This document shows, one piece after another, positions 52,708-61,714 of a DNA stretch of 64,000 nucleotides (positions are counted from its first letter, which is position 1; each line of letters starts with the position of its first letter). The DNA is from Hyphomicrobiales bacterium (lineage in GTDB: Bacteria > Pseudomonadota > Alphaproteobacteria > Rhizobiales > Beijerinckiaceae): assembly GCA_900470095.1 (NCBI GenBank), contig UBZM01000020.1, forward strand, positions 1 through 64,000, given 5' to 3'. The notes under the pieces are model-generated. The model was not told the DNA's origin. It saw only the letters and a list, made by a program, of their open reading frames with translations, and ran no database searches. A program made the position numbers and the translations under genes.

Positions 52708-53901
52708 ATGACGACCCCTACCACTTCCAAGTCCATCCTCAAGCGCGGCGCCTTGATCGCCGGTGCGGCCACGCTGGGCATCGGTCTTGCCGCTGGTCTC
52801 GCGGATGGCGCTCTCATGCAGAATCACAGCGCCTTTGCCCAGCCGATCCAGCTCTCCGGCGTCCAGACCCAGCTCCCGTCCTTTGCGGACATGGTCGATC
52901 ACGTGAAGCCGGCTGTCGTTTCCGTTCGCGTTAAGACCAGCGTCGCTGCTGCCTCCGCCGAGGATGGCGAGAGCGGCATCGAAGGTCTGCCGCCCGGCCA
53001 CCCGCTCGAGCGCTTCCTCCGCCGTTTCGGAGAAGAGGGCCAGGGCCCGCGCCAGGGCAAGCCGCAGCCGCGTCAGGGCATGTCGCAGGGTTCGGGCTTC
53101 TTCGTCAGCCAGGACGGCTATGTCGTGACCAATAACCACGTCGTCCAGAACGCGACAGAGGTCCAGCTCGTCACCGATTCCGGCAAGACGCTTGCGGCCA
53201 AGGTCATCGGCACCGATCCGCGGACCGATATCGCATTGCTGAAGGTCACCGAGGAGGGCAACTACCCCTTCGTCCAGCTCGCCAAGTCGAAGCCGCGCAT
53301 CGGTGACTGGGTCTTGGCTGTCGGCAACCCCTTCGGCCTCGGCGGCACCGTGACCGCGGGCATCGTCTCGGCCCAGGGTCGCGATATCGGCTCTGGTCCC
53401 TATGACGACTTCCTGCAGATCGATGCGGCCGTGAATCGCGGCAATTCGGGCGGCCCGACCTTCAACCAGAAGGGTGAGGTCGTCGGCGTGAACACCGCGA
53501 TCTACTCGCCGTCGGGCGGCAGTGTCGGCATCGCTTTCGCCATTCCGGCTGCGACCGTCGACAGCGTCGTCGCCTCGCTGAAGAAGGATGGCTCGGTGGC
53601 CCGTGGCTTCATCGGCGTCCAGATCCAGCCGGTCACCGCCGAAGTTGCCGATGCGATCGGCCTCAAGGAGCCGCGTGGCGCCCTGATCGCCGAGGCGCAG
53701 GCCAATGGCCCCGCCGCCAAGGCAGGCATCAAGCGTGGTGACACGATCATCGCCGTCAATGGCGAGAAGGTCGCCGACGCCCGCGATCTCTCCAAGAAGA
53801 TCGCGGTCTTCGCCCCGGGCACCAAGACGACCCTGACCGTGTGGCGCGAAGGCAAGGAGCGCGAGGTCAGCTTCGAGGTCGGCCGTCAGCCGGCCGCCTA
53901 A
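52708..53901 (+). CDS. DegP/HtrA-like serine protease with a single PDZ domain
   Basis: A 397-residue envelope protease. A signal/anchor segment (about 12-34) is followed by the trypsin-like domain with His144 (TNNHVV), Asp174 (RTDIALL) and Ser247 (GNSGGP). One PDZ domain spans about residues 290-395, containing GFIGVQIQPVTAEVADAIG and AGIKRGDTIIAVNG. Canonical DegP has two PDZ domains and about 480-500 residues, so the second is missing by design, not by truncation: the frame ends cleanly at a strong terminator. In rhizobia a degP gene follows cycHJKL, as here. Confidence 0.92.
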   Translation: MTTPTTSKSILKRGALIAGAATLGIGLAAGLADGALMQNHSAFAQPIQLSGVQTQLPSFADMVDHVKPAVVSVRVKTSVAAASAEDGESGIEGLPPGHPLERFLRRFGEEGQGPRQGKPQPRQGMSQGSGFFVSQDGYVVTNNHVVQNATEVQLVTDSGKTLAAKVIGTDPRTDIALLKVTEEGNYPFVQLAKSKPRIGDWVLAVGNPFGLGGTVTAGIVSAQGRDIGSGPYDDFLQIDAAVNRGNSGGPTFNQKGEVVGVNTAIYSPSGGSVGIAFAIPAATVDSVVASLKKDGSVARGFIGVQIQPVTAEVADAIGLKEPRGALIAEAQANGPAAKAGIKRGDTIIAVNGEKVADARDLSKKIAVFAPGTKTTLTVWREGKEREVSFEVGRQPAA

Positions 53902-53961
53902 ACAAGGTTGGGCGGGCTTCCTGGCCTTCAGTCGCCCCTGCCAGGTAAACCAGCCTTAACG

Positions 53962-53998
53962 CGGCAGGCCGGATGTATTCATCCGGCCTGCCGTTTTT
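53962..53998 (+). terminator. Strong rho-independent terminator after the DegP-like gene
   Basis: CGGCAGGCCGGATG and CATCCGGCCTGCCG form a perfect 14-base-pair stem with a TATT loop, followed by TTTTT. It lies 60 bases after the protease stop and only 25 bases before the next response-regulator start. It is the cleanest terminator in the window. Confidence 0.95.
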
Positions 53999-54023
53999 CA
54001 GTTTCCTGAGGTAACCTGCCGTC

Positions 54024-54707
54024 ATGCGACTCCTTATCGTTGAAGACGACGCCGAAGCGGCGGCCTATCTCGTCAAGGCCTTTCGCGAGGCTGGGCATGT
54101 TGCCGATCATGCCGCCGACGGCCTGCAGGGCTATGCCATGGCGGAGGGGGGCGCCTATGACGTTCTGGTGGTCGATCGCATGCTGCCGCGGCTCGATGGC
54201 CTGTCGCTGATCCGTTCGCTCAGGGAGCAGAACGATGCGACGCCGGCCCTGATCCTGTCGGCGCTCGCGCAGGTCGATGACCGCGTCAAGGGCTTGCGTG
54301 CCGGCGGCGACGATTATCTGCCGAAGCCCTATGCCTTCTCCGAGCTGCTGGCGCGCGTCGAGGTGTTGTCGCGGCGGCGTGCGGCGCCGGCCTCGGAGCC
54401 GACGACCTATCGCGTCGGCGATCTCGTGCTCGACCGGCTGGCCCACCGGGTCACGCGCGGCGACAGCGAGATTCCGCTGCAGCCGCGCGAATTCCGCCTG
54501 CTCGAGTATTTGATGAAGCATGCCGGGCAGGTCGTGACGCGCACGATGCTGCTCGAAAATGTCTGGGACTATCATTTCGATCCACAGACCAACGTCATCG
54601 ACGTGCATGTCTCGCGGTTGCGTTCGAAAGTCGACAAGGGCTTCGAGCATCCGATGATCCACACCATTCGCGGCGCGGGATACATGGTTCGTGACACGAC
54701 CCGCTGA
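54024..54707 (+). CDS. OmpR-type response regulator (second two-component system)
   Basis: A 227-residue regulator with receiver Asp51 (VLVVDRMLP), the KPY lysine motif and a winged-helix output domain (LQPREFRLLEYLMKHAGQVV ... VWDYHFDPQTNVIDVHVSRL). It belongs to the TctD/CpxR/copper-type OmpR group by overall pattern. It begins 25 bases after a strong terminator. It overlaps its kinase gene by 17 bases. The regulated genes are unknown; its position after a DegP-like gene suggests envelope stress. Confidence 0.9.
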   Translation: MRLLIVEDDAEAAAYLVKAFREAGHVADHAADGLQGYAMAEGGAYDVLVVDRMLPRLDGLSLIRSLREQNDATPALILSALAQVDDRVKGLRAGGDDYLPKPYAFSELLARVEVLSRRRAAPASEPTTYRVGDLVLDRLAHRVTRGDSEIPLQPREFRLLEYLMKHAGQVVTRTMLLENVWDYHFDPQTNVIDVHVSRLRSKVDKGFEHPMIHTIRGAGYMVRDTTR

Positions 54708-56220
54708 CATCGTCTCGCCGGGCTCCGGTGCGCCTCAGGCTCCGAGGAGGAAGCAGCGCTTCCTGCCGAACCTGTTCCGCACCACCGCCTTCAAGCTGAC
54801 GGCGATCTATCTCGTCATCTTCGCGCTCTTCGCCGGGTTTGTGCTCGGCTATGTCGCCTGGAACGCCAAGCGGCTGCTCGATGACCAGATCCGCTCGACG
54901 ATCGACGCCGAGATCCAGGGGCTCGCCGAGCAGCAGCGCCTGGGTGGCATAAGGCGCCTCGTCAATATCATCGAGCGGCGCTCGCGCGCGCCGGGCGCTT
55001 CGCTTTATCTCGTGACGACGCCGGTCGGCGAGCGTCTGGCCGGAAATGTCGAGGCTCTGCAGCCGGGCGCTCTCGATCTGCCGGGTGAGAGCGAGATCGA
55101 ATATTCCCGCAGCAGCGACGCGCTCGACTCGCCGAGCCGCGCCATCGTCCGGGTCTTCGTGCTTCCGGCCGGCTTCAGGCTGCTCGTCGGCCGGGACCTC
55201 GAGGAACGGGACCGGCTGGGCGTGGTGATCCGGCGGGCCGCCGGCTGGTCGCTCCTGCTCGTCTTCGTGCTGGGCTGTTTCGCGAGCTGGTTTGTGGCGC
55301 GGCGCGTGCTCAAGCGCATCGACGACATGACCGATACCGCGCAAACCATCATGGCGGGGGATCTCAAGGGACGGCTCGCGATCTCCGGTACCGGCGACGA
55401 GCTGGACCGGCTGGCGCTCAATCTCAATGCCATGCTGGACCGGATCGGCGAGCTGATGTCTGGCATGCAGGAGGTCTCGGACAATATCGCGCATGATCTC
55501 AAGACGCCGCTGACACGTCTGCGCAACCGGGCGGAGGAGGCGCTCCGGACCGCCCAGTCGCCGGACGAGCTTCGCGGTGCACTGGATGCGTCCATCGACG
55601 AGGCCGACAATCTGATCCGCGTCTTCAATGCGCTGCTGATGATCGCGCGGCTGGAGACCGGGCGGATCAATGACAGCATGGCCGAACTGGATCTCTCGGA
55701 AGTCGTCTCGGGGCTCGCCGAGCTCTACGACCCCTTGGCGGAGGAGGCAGGTCTTGAGATCGTCACTGAGGTCACGCCTGACCTGCGCGTATTGGGCAAT
55801 CGCGAGCTGATCGGACAGGCGCTCGCCAACCTGATCGACAATGCCCTGAAATATGGCAAGCCGACCGGGGACGCCGCTCCCGTCGTGCGCGTTGCCGCAG
55901 GGGTGGTCGGGCAACAGATCGAGCTCTCCGTGACCGATAATGGGCCAGGTATTCCCGAGGCCGACCGCGGCCGCGTTCTCGAGCGTTTCGTCAGGCTCGA
56001 CCAGAGCCGCAGCAAGCCCGGCTTCGGGCTCGGCCTCTCACTCGCGGCCGGCGTCGTCCGGCTCCACGGCGGCCAGATCAGGCTCGAAGACAATGCGCCG
56101 GGCCTGCGCGTTGTCATGCTGCTGCCGGAAGCTCCGCCCAAGCCTGTGGAAACAGCCGGGGAAGGAGCGCTTCCCGCCTCGACAGCGCAGACGAACCCTG
56201 CTGGCCTCCAGTCGGCTTGA
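54691..56220 (+). CDS. Sensor histidine kinase (second two-component system)
   Basis: A 509-residue kinase. Two membrane segments (about 33-55 and 184-204) flank a periplasmic domain of roughly 125 residues. HAMP follows (about 205-258). The acceptor is His268 in NIAHDLKTPLTRLRN. The HATPase_c domain has NLIDNALKYGK and SKPGFGLGLSLAAGVVRLHGG. The start is GTG inside the regulator's coding end, so the pair is translationally linked. It is followed after 16 bases by glnE. Signal unknown. Confidence 0.9.
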   Translation: MTRPADIVSPGSGAPQAPRRKQRFLPNLFRTTAFKLTAIYLVIFALFAGFVLGYVAWNAKRLLDDQIRSTIDAEIQGLAEQQRLGGIRRLVNIIERRSRAPGASLYLVTTPVGERLAGNVEALQPGALDLPGESEIEYSRSSDALDSPSRAIVRVFVLPAGFRLLVGRDLEERDRLGVVIRRAAGWSLLLVFVLGCFASWFVARRVLKRIDDMTDTAQTIMAGDLKGRLAISGTGDELDRLALNLNAMLDRIGELMSGMQEVSDNIAHDLKTPLTRLRNRAEEALRTAQSPDELRGALDASIDEADNLIRVFNALLMIARLETGRINDSMAELDLSEVVSGLAELYDPLAEEAGLEIVTEVTPDLRVLGNRELIGQALANLIDNALKYGKPTGDAAPVVRVAAGVVGQQIELSVTDNGPGIPEADRGRVLERFVRLDQSRSKPGFGLGLSLAAGVVRLHGGQIRLEDNAPGLRVVMLLPEAPPKPVETAGEGALPASTAQTNPAGLQSA

Positions 56221-56236
56221 TCGGCGGGGTTATGCA

Positions 56237-59194
56237 ATGGACGGGCAGCTTTGCGAGAGAATTTCGAGCGCGCCCGTTCTACCGGCGCGGGCCAAGGCAG
56301 ATGCGCTCATCGCGCATGACCTGATCGATCGTCTGCGGGACGAGACGGCCGCCCAGGCACTCGCCACCCATTTCGCGGACTATCCGCGTTCGACCGAACT
56401 CGTCGCCGGCCTGCTGGCGCATTCGCCCTTTCTCGCGCAGGTCATGCGGCTTGATCCCGAAGGGCTGCTCGCCTCGTTGACCTTGCAGCCGGAAGCGCGG
56501 CGGGACGCCCTGCTCGGTGATATCCAGGCTCTGGGTGCCGCCGCCGAATGCGAGACCGGCGAACTGATGCGGGGCTTGCGGCGCTTTCGCCAGGCCATGG
56601 CGCTGCTCGTGGCGCTCGCCGATATCGGCGGCCTCTGGGACGTCGAGACGGTGACGGCGGCCTTGACCGCGACGGCCGACATGGCGGTGCGGCTGGCGGT
56701 TGCGCATGCGTTGCGGCAAGCGGCCGACCTCGGTCGGATTACGCTGGCCGATCCAGCCAACCCAGGCCCGGGGTCGGGGCTCGTCGTGCTCGCGCTCGGA
56801 AAGCACGGCGCTGGCGAGCTGAATTACTCCTCCGACATCGATATCGTCGTCTTCTTCGATCCCGAAGCGGCCGAGGCCGCGGGCGTCGCCGAGCCGTCGA
56901 GTTTCTTCGTCAAGCTGACGCAACAGGTCGCCCGGATCATCCAGGAACGAACCCCGGACGGCTATGTCTTCCGCGTCGATCTCAGGCTCCGGCCCGATCC
57001 CGGCTCGACCCATGTCGCCGTCGCGCTGCCGACCGCCTATTCCTACTATGAGACCGTCGGTCAGAACTGGGAACGGGCGGCGATGATCAAGGCGCGTCCC
57101 GTGGCGGGCGACCTCGAACTCGGCCACCGCTTTATCCGTGATCTCGCCCCTTTCATCTGGCGCAAATATTTCGATTTCGCCGCGATCGCCGACATCCATG
57201 CGATGAAGCGCCAGATTCAGACGGTGAAGGGCCACGAGACCGTTGCGGTCGCGGGCCATAACGTGAAGCTCGGGCGCGGTGGTATCCGCGAGATCGAGTT
57301 CTTCGTGCAGACACAGCAACTCGTCTTCGGCGGCAGGCGTCCGGCTTTGCGCGGTGCGCGGACGCTCGACATGCTGGCCGAACTGACCCGCGAAGGCTGG
57401 ATCACGCCCCAGGCGCGCGACGAACTCGGCGAATCCTATCGCTTCCTGCGCACGATCGAGCACCGCCTGCAGATGCGCAATGATGAGCAGACCCAGACGT
57501 TGCCGACGCAGAAGGCCGATCTCGAGGCTTTTGCCCGTTTTTGCGGATATCCCTCGACGGCTGCTTTCGGCAAGGCGCTGACAACTCATGCCAAGCGCGT
57601 CGAAGGCCATTATGGGCTGTTGTTCGAGGAAGGACCGAGCCTGGCGAGCGAGGCTGGCACATTGAGTTTCACCGGCACCGAGCTTGATCCCGACACGCTG
57701 GAAACGCTGGGAAAGCTCGGCTTCCGCGCCCCGAAGACCGTGGCGGAGACCGTGCGCGGTTGGCATTTCGGCCGCCGTGCCGCCGTCACCAGCGCCCGCG
57801 CCCGTGAGGTGTTGACTGAGCTGACGCCGGCGCTGCTGGTGGCGCTGGGCCGCACGGCCGATCCCGATGGTGCGCTCGCCCATCTCGACAACGCCTTTGT
57901 GCGGATGCCGGCGGCTGTCGAGCTGCTGACTCTGCTGCGTTCGCATGGCTCGCTCTTGACGATCTTCGCCGAGATTCTGGGCAGCGCCCCCCGCCTGGCC
58001 AAAGTCGCTGCCCTGCATCCGCATGTGCTCGACGGTGTCATCGACCCGGCCTTTACCTCGTCCGTGCTCGATGGCGAGGCGGTCGCGCGGCGCATTCGCG
58101 CCGCGGTCGGCACGCCGCCGCCCAGTGTGGAAGACGGGCTCGATCGACTGCGCGATGCGGCCCGGCAGGAGAACTTCCTCGTCGGGGCGCGGCTGCTTTC
58201 GGGCGTCTATTCTGCCCAGCAGGCGGGTCAGGCTTATTGTGCGGTCGCCGAAGCCTGCCTGGGCGTTGCCTTCGACGACACCAAGACGGCCTTCGCCGAG
58301 GACCATGGTGTGGTCGAGGGGGCGGAGACCGTGGTCCTCGGGCTCGGACGGCTCGGGGCGGGCGAGCTGACGCCGTCCTCCGATCTCGACCTGATCCTGC
58401 TCTATGACCGACCGGCTGCAGCGGAGGCGAGCGCCGGGCGAAAGTCGCTCGATCCGGTGACATGGCATATCCGCTTCACCCAGCGCCTCGTTGCTGCCCT
58501 GACGGTGCCGACGCGGCGTGGCACGCTCTATCAGGTCGACATGCGGTTGCGGCCGTCCGGCAACAAGAGCCCGGCCGCAACCCAGTTCGCCGGCTTCGAG
58601 GCCTATCACAACGGCGAAGCCGAGATCTGGGAGGAAATGGCGTTGACGCGTGCCCGCGTCATCACCGGCGATGCTGGGCTTGCACATCGTGCCGAGGCGG
58701 CGATTGCGGCTATCCTGGGTCGCAGGCGCGAGCCGGCCAAGGTCGCTGCGGCGGTTGCCGACATGCGGGCACTGATCGCCAGGGAGAAGGGTGAAAGCGA
58801 TCCATGGGATCTCAAGCTCGCTGCAGGCGGGCTGACGGATCTGGATTTCCTGGCGCAGTTCCTGATCCTGGCTCACGCCAGCGCTCACCCCGGGCTTCTG
58901 GTGCGCGATACCGCGTCGGTCTTCGTCGCTGCGCGCGAAGCCGGGCTGCTGGCACAAGGTGATGCCTCGGTTCTCGCGGAGGCGCATCGCCTGATCGGCG
59001 ACGTGCAGCTCTGGCAGCGCTTCACCGTTGAGGAGGCTTTCGATCCGAAGGCGGTGCCGGAGCGTGTGCTGCGCCGGATCGCGACGGCCGTCGGCCGGCC
59101 GGATGCCAAGGTGCTGCGCGCAGAACTGGACGAAACGCGGAGCGCCGTGCGCGGGATCTTCAAGCGGGTACTGGGCGCAGCCCGTCAGGGCTGA
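56237..59194 (+). CDS. glnE: Bifunctional glutamine synthetase adenylyltransferase/adenylyl-removing enzyme
   Basis: A 985-residue regulator of glutamine synthetase. The N-terminal adenylyl-removing domain has GKHGAGELNYSSDIDIVVFF (Asp200, Asp202). The C-terminal adenylyltransferase domain, near residues 705-725, repeats the motif as LGRLGAGELTPSSDLDLILLYD. Length and the two-domain layout match GlnE. The ATG at MDGQLCE is preferred over upstream in-frame codons within the kinase gene. It ends eight bases before the convergent PleC-like gene. Confidence 0.95.
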   Translation: MDGQLCERISSAPVLPARAKADALIAHDLIDRLRDETAAQALATHFADYPRSTELVAGLLAHSPFLAQVMRLDPEGLLASLTLQPEARRDALLGDIQALGAAAECETGELMRGLRRFRQAMALLVALADIGGLWDVETVTAALTATADMAVRLAVAHALRQAADLGRITLADPANPGPGSGLVVLALGKHGAGELNYSSDIDIVVFFDPEAAEAAGVAEPSSFFVKLTQQVARIIQERTPDGYVFRVDLRLRPDPGSTHVAVALPTAYSYYETVGQNWERAAMIKARPVAGDLELGHRFIRDLAPFIWRKYFDFAAIADIHAMKRQIQTVKGHETVAVAGHNVKLGRGGIREIEFFVQTQQLVFGGRRPALRGARTLDMLAELTREGWITPQARDELGESYRFLRTIEHRLQMRNDEQTQTLPTQKADLEAFARFCGYPSTAAFGKALTTHAKRVEGHYGLLFEEGPSLASEAGTLSFTGTELDPDTLETLGKLGFRAPKTVAETVRGWHFGRRAAVTSARAREVLTELTPALLVALGRTADPDGALAHLDNAFVRMPAAVELLTLLRSHGSLLTIFAEILGSAPRLAKVAALHPHVLDGVIDPAFTSSVLDGEAVARRIRAAVGTPPPSVEDGLDRLRDAARQENFLVGARLLSGVYSAQQAGQAYCAVAEACLGVAFDDTKTAFAEDHGVVEGAETVVLGLGRLGAGELTPSSDLDLILLYDRPAAAEASAGRKSLDPVTWHIRFTQRLVAALTVPTRRGTLYQVDMRLRPSGNKSPAATQFAGFEAYHNGEAEIWEEMALTRARVITGDAGLAHRAEAAIAAILGRRREPAKVAAAVADMRALIAREKGESDPWDLKLAAGGLTDLDFLAQFLILAHASAHPGLLVRDTASVFVAAREAGLLAQGDASVLAEAHRLIGDVQLWQRFTVEEAFDPKAVPERVLRRIATAVGRPDAKVLRAELDETRSAVRGIFKRVLGAARQG

Positions 59195-59201
59195 GGGAGC
59201 C

Positions 59202-61496
59202 TTACGCAGCCTGAGCGTTGATCCGCCCGGCGCCCCCGTTCAGGGGCAGATGCACCATCACGATCGTGCCGGCGCCGCTGGTCGAACGCAGGCGTAGCGA
59301 GCCGCCATGGAGCTCCGTCAGCGACCGGGCGATGGCGAGACCGAGACCGGAGCCGCCATGGCTGCGGATCAACTCGCCCTCGACCTGCTCGAAGGGCCGG
59401 CCGATGCGATCGATCTTCTCCTTCGGAATACCGATGCCGGTATCCTCGACATAGATGTTGAGCGCGTCCGGTACCTGCCGCGTGCGGATGGCGACGCGCC
59501 CACCGGTGGGGGTGAACTTGATCGCGTTGTCGAGCAGGTTCTGGAGGATCTGGTAGAGCGCATGCGGATCGGCGACGAGGTGCAGGTTCTTGGCCCCCTC
59601 GACGGTCAGGGTGAGGTCCTTGCGCGCGATCTGGTCCTGGGCTTCATGCACAGCCTCGGCCACGACGAGGTCGACGGCGACATCGGAGGCTTCCAGCCGG
59701 CGCTTGCCGGATTCCAGCCGCGACATGTCGAGGATGTCGTTGATGACGCTGAGCAGATAGCCGCCGCTGGTCCGGATGTCGCGGACATACTCGACATAGC
59801 GTTCGCTGCCGAGGGCACCGAACATCCCGTTCTCCATGATCTCGGAGAAGCCGATGATGGCGTTGAGCGGCGTGCGCAGCTCGTGACTCATATTCGCCAG
59901 GAATTCCGACTTGGCGCGGTTGGCGCTCTCGGCGGCAGCTTTCTGCTCGAGATAGCGCTCGGCGAGATCGGCGAGTTGCTGCGCTTGCGCTTCGAGCTTC
60001 TGGCGTGAGGCCTTGAGATTGGTGACATGCATCAGGAGTTCGTGCTCGGACTGCGTGAGCCGCTCTTCCTGCTGCTTCAGCGTGGTGATGTCGGTGCCGA
60101 CCGAAACCGAGCCGCCATCCTTCGTGCGGCGTCCGTTGATCTGGAGCCAGCGGCCGTCAGAGAGGCGCGCCTCATAGGAGGTGCCGTTCTCGCGGGAGTG
60201 GCGGGTCGGCTCGCGGTCGATATTGGGTTGGGCGCTGAGGCTCATCACCTCTTCGTGGCTGACGCCCCGGTGGACGGCTTCGGCGGAAAGCTGGTGCAAC
60301 TGCTGGTATTTAGCGTTGCAGAGTACGAGACGATTATCCGCGTCCCAGAGCACGAAGGCTTCCGAGATGGCCTCGACGGCATCGCGCAGGCGGGCATCGG
60401 CTGTCGCGGTCTGCTCGGCCATGCGGCGTTGCTCGGAGATGTCGACGGCGATACCGACGAGGTGCTGCGAATGGGTGCGCCGGTCGGTGACCAGCTCGGC
60501 GCGGGCCTTGAGCCAGACCCAGCCGCCATTGACGTCGCGAACCCGGAATTCCTGGTCGAGATGGTCGGCCTCGCCGCGGCTGATGGCGTCGGCGAGCGCG
60601 TAGAGATCGACGTCGGCAGGATGGATGAAGGCATTGACCTCGCCGAAGGACATGAAGTCGCCGGCGCGGTCATAGCCGAGCATCGCATACATCGAGTCCG
60701 ACCAGTAGATGCGGCCGCGCGCGAGGTCCCAGTCCCAGAGGCCGCAATGGCCGCGGTTGAGCGCGGTATCGATACGCTCGCGCACGCAGTCGCAGTCCTC
60801 GTCGGCAGCACGGGCGCGCTTCGACTGCATCAGGAAGGCGACGGTCAGCGCGGCAAGGACCAGCGCTGCCGAGCCGAACAGGATGGTGAGCGCGCGACTG
60901 CGCTCATTCCAGAGCGACAGCACGCGCGAGGCGGGCTGCAGCACCGCAACCTGGCCGAGCGGGGCGGCGAGGTTGCGGACGGTCGCGAAGGTCTCCAGGC
61001 CGCCTGGGAGGACGATCTTCATGACGCCGGCCCGGTCGCCGAATACGGTCAGCGGCTGGGTCTGGCCCAGGAAGTCGACCAGCGTGCGCCGGGCCTGTCC
61101 GATCATGGGCTCGCTGGCGATGACCTGACCGCTGGCATCGCTGATATGGACGAGGCGGCCGTGCGAGGACAGGTGCTTGGTCGCAAGTGCAGCAAGAACA
61201 GTTGCAGGTGCCGTATCGAGCTTTGTCGCGATATCGAGTTCTCGCGCGATCAGTGATGCGACGAGGTCGAGATCAGATATCGCATCCGACAATGCATCGT
61301 CGCGCATCGCGGAGGTCTGGATATAGGCGCCGGCACCGAACAGGACGAAAAAGCCGAGGACGAGGGCAGGAATGACTTTGCGAAAGGTCGGCTCAGCCTT
61401 CTCAAACCGCTGGTAGAGCGGATGAGTCAGCGATCTTGCGACACCTAGAATCGTGCCTGCGCGCGTTGCCGCGCAGGTCGCGTTCGCACGCGCCAT
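59202..61496 (-). CDS. pleC: PAS-containing sensor histidine kinase, PleC-like
   Basis: A 764-residue kinase. Two membrane segments (about 42-60 and 204-223) flank a periplasmic sensor. Two PAS domains (about 245-355 and 370-470) and a coiled-coil linker (about 475-530) precede HisKA with His538 in SHELRTPLNAIIGFSEIM and an HATPase_c domain (NLLDNAIKFTP, GGSGLGLAIARSL). The H-box IIGFSE form is that of PleC/DivJ kinases acting on DivK and PleD. In Sinorhizobium pleC is in the glnE region, which supports the name. GGGGGAC precedes the ATG. PleC-type proteins work mainly as phosphatases. Confidence 0.82.
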   Translation of the reverse strand: MARANATCAATRAGTILGVARSLTHPLYQRFEKAEPTFRKVIPALVLGFFVLFGAGAYIQTSAMRDDALSDAISDLDLVASLIARELDIATKLDTAPATVLAALATKHLSSHGRLVHISDASGQVIASEPMIGQARRTLVDFLGQTQPLTVFGDRAGVMKIVLPGGLETFATVRNLAAPLGQVAVLQPASRVLSLWNERSRALTILFGSAALVLAALTVAFLMQSKRARAADEDCDCVRERIDTALNRGHCGLWDWDLARGRIYWSDSMYAMLGYDRAGDFMSFGEVNAFIHPADVDLYALADAISRGEADHLDQEFRVRDVNGGWVWLKARAELVTDRRTHSQHLVGIAVDISEQRRMAEQTATADARLRDAVEAISEAFVLWDADNRLVLCNAKYQQLHQLSAEAVHRGVSHEEVMSLSAQPNIDREPTRHSRENGTSYEARLSDGRWLQINGRRTKDGGSVSVGTDITTLKQQEERLTQSEHELLMHVTNLKASRQKLEAQAQQLADLAERYLEQKAAAESANRAKSEFLANMSHELRTPLNAIIGFSEIMENGMFGALGSERYVEYVRDIRTSGGYLLSVINDILDMSRLESGKRRLEASDVAVDLVVAEAVHEAQDQIARKDLTLTVEGAKNLHLVADPHALYQILQNLLDNAIKFTPTGGRVAIRTRQVPDALNIYVEDTGIGIPKEKIDRIGRPFEQVEGELIRSHGGSGLGLAIARSLTELHGGSLRLRSTSGAGTIVMVHLPLNGGAGRINAQAA

Positions 61497-61714
61497 GCCC
61501 GTCCCCCTTCGGATAACAGTACCGTCAGTAAGATCGGGAGACGTGCCGCATCCCCTCGAATCACCGCCAGTTGAATCCGACCGAATCGGTTTGTCTAGCT
61601 TTGAGTTGAATTAGGGCCTCAGATTTCACCCTATGGTTGTAGTAATTCATAGAATGAATCTTGTGCGGGTAATAAATCGTTAATGAACTGGACAGGCGGT
61701 GCGCGCCCCGCCTC
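61497..61714. other. AT-richer upstream region of the PleC-like gene
   Basis: This 218-base gap is markedly richer in A and T than the surroundings, especially 61600-61690. It separates pepN from the PleC-like gene on the same strand and carries the kinase promoter. It contains a CtrA-like box (listed separately) and an 11-base odd palindrome ACCGAATCGGT (61580-61590). No gene or RNA is recognised. Confidence 0.6.
61669..61683. promoter_or_regulatory. CtrA-like binding site upstream of the PleC-like kinase
   Basis: On the minus strand the sequence reads TTAA-CGATTTA-TTAC, one base off the CtrA consensus TTAA-N7-TTAA. It lies about 175 bases upstream of the kinase start. CtrA is the alphaproteobacterial cell-cycle master regulator acting in the PleC-DivK pathway. 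The match alone could be chance in AT-rich sequence. Confidence 0.4.

Noticed and set aside
56279..58987. A 902-codon open frame on the minus strand opposite glnE
   Set aside because: Antisense shadow of glnE: no recognisable domain, low-complexity composition, and the opposite strand encodes a complete conserved enzyme.
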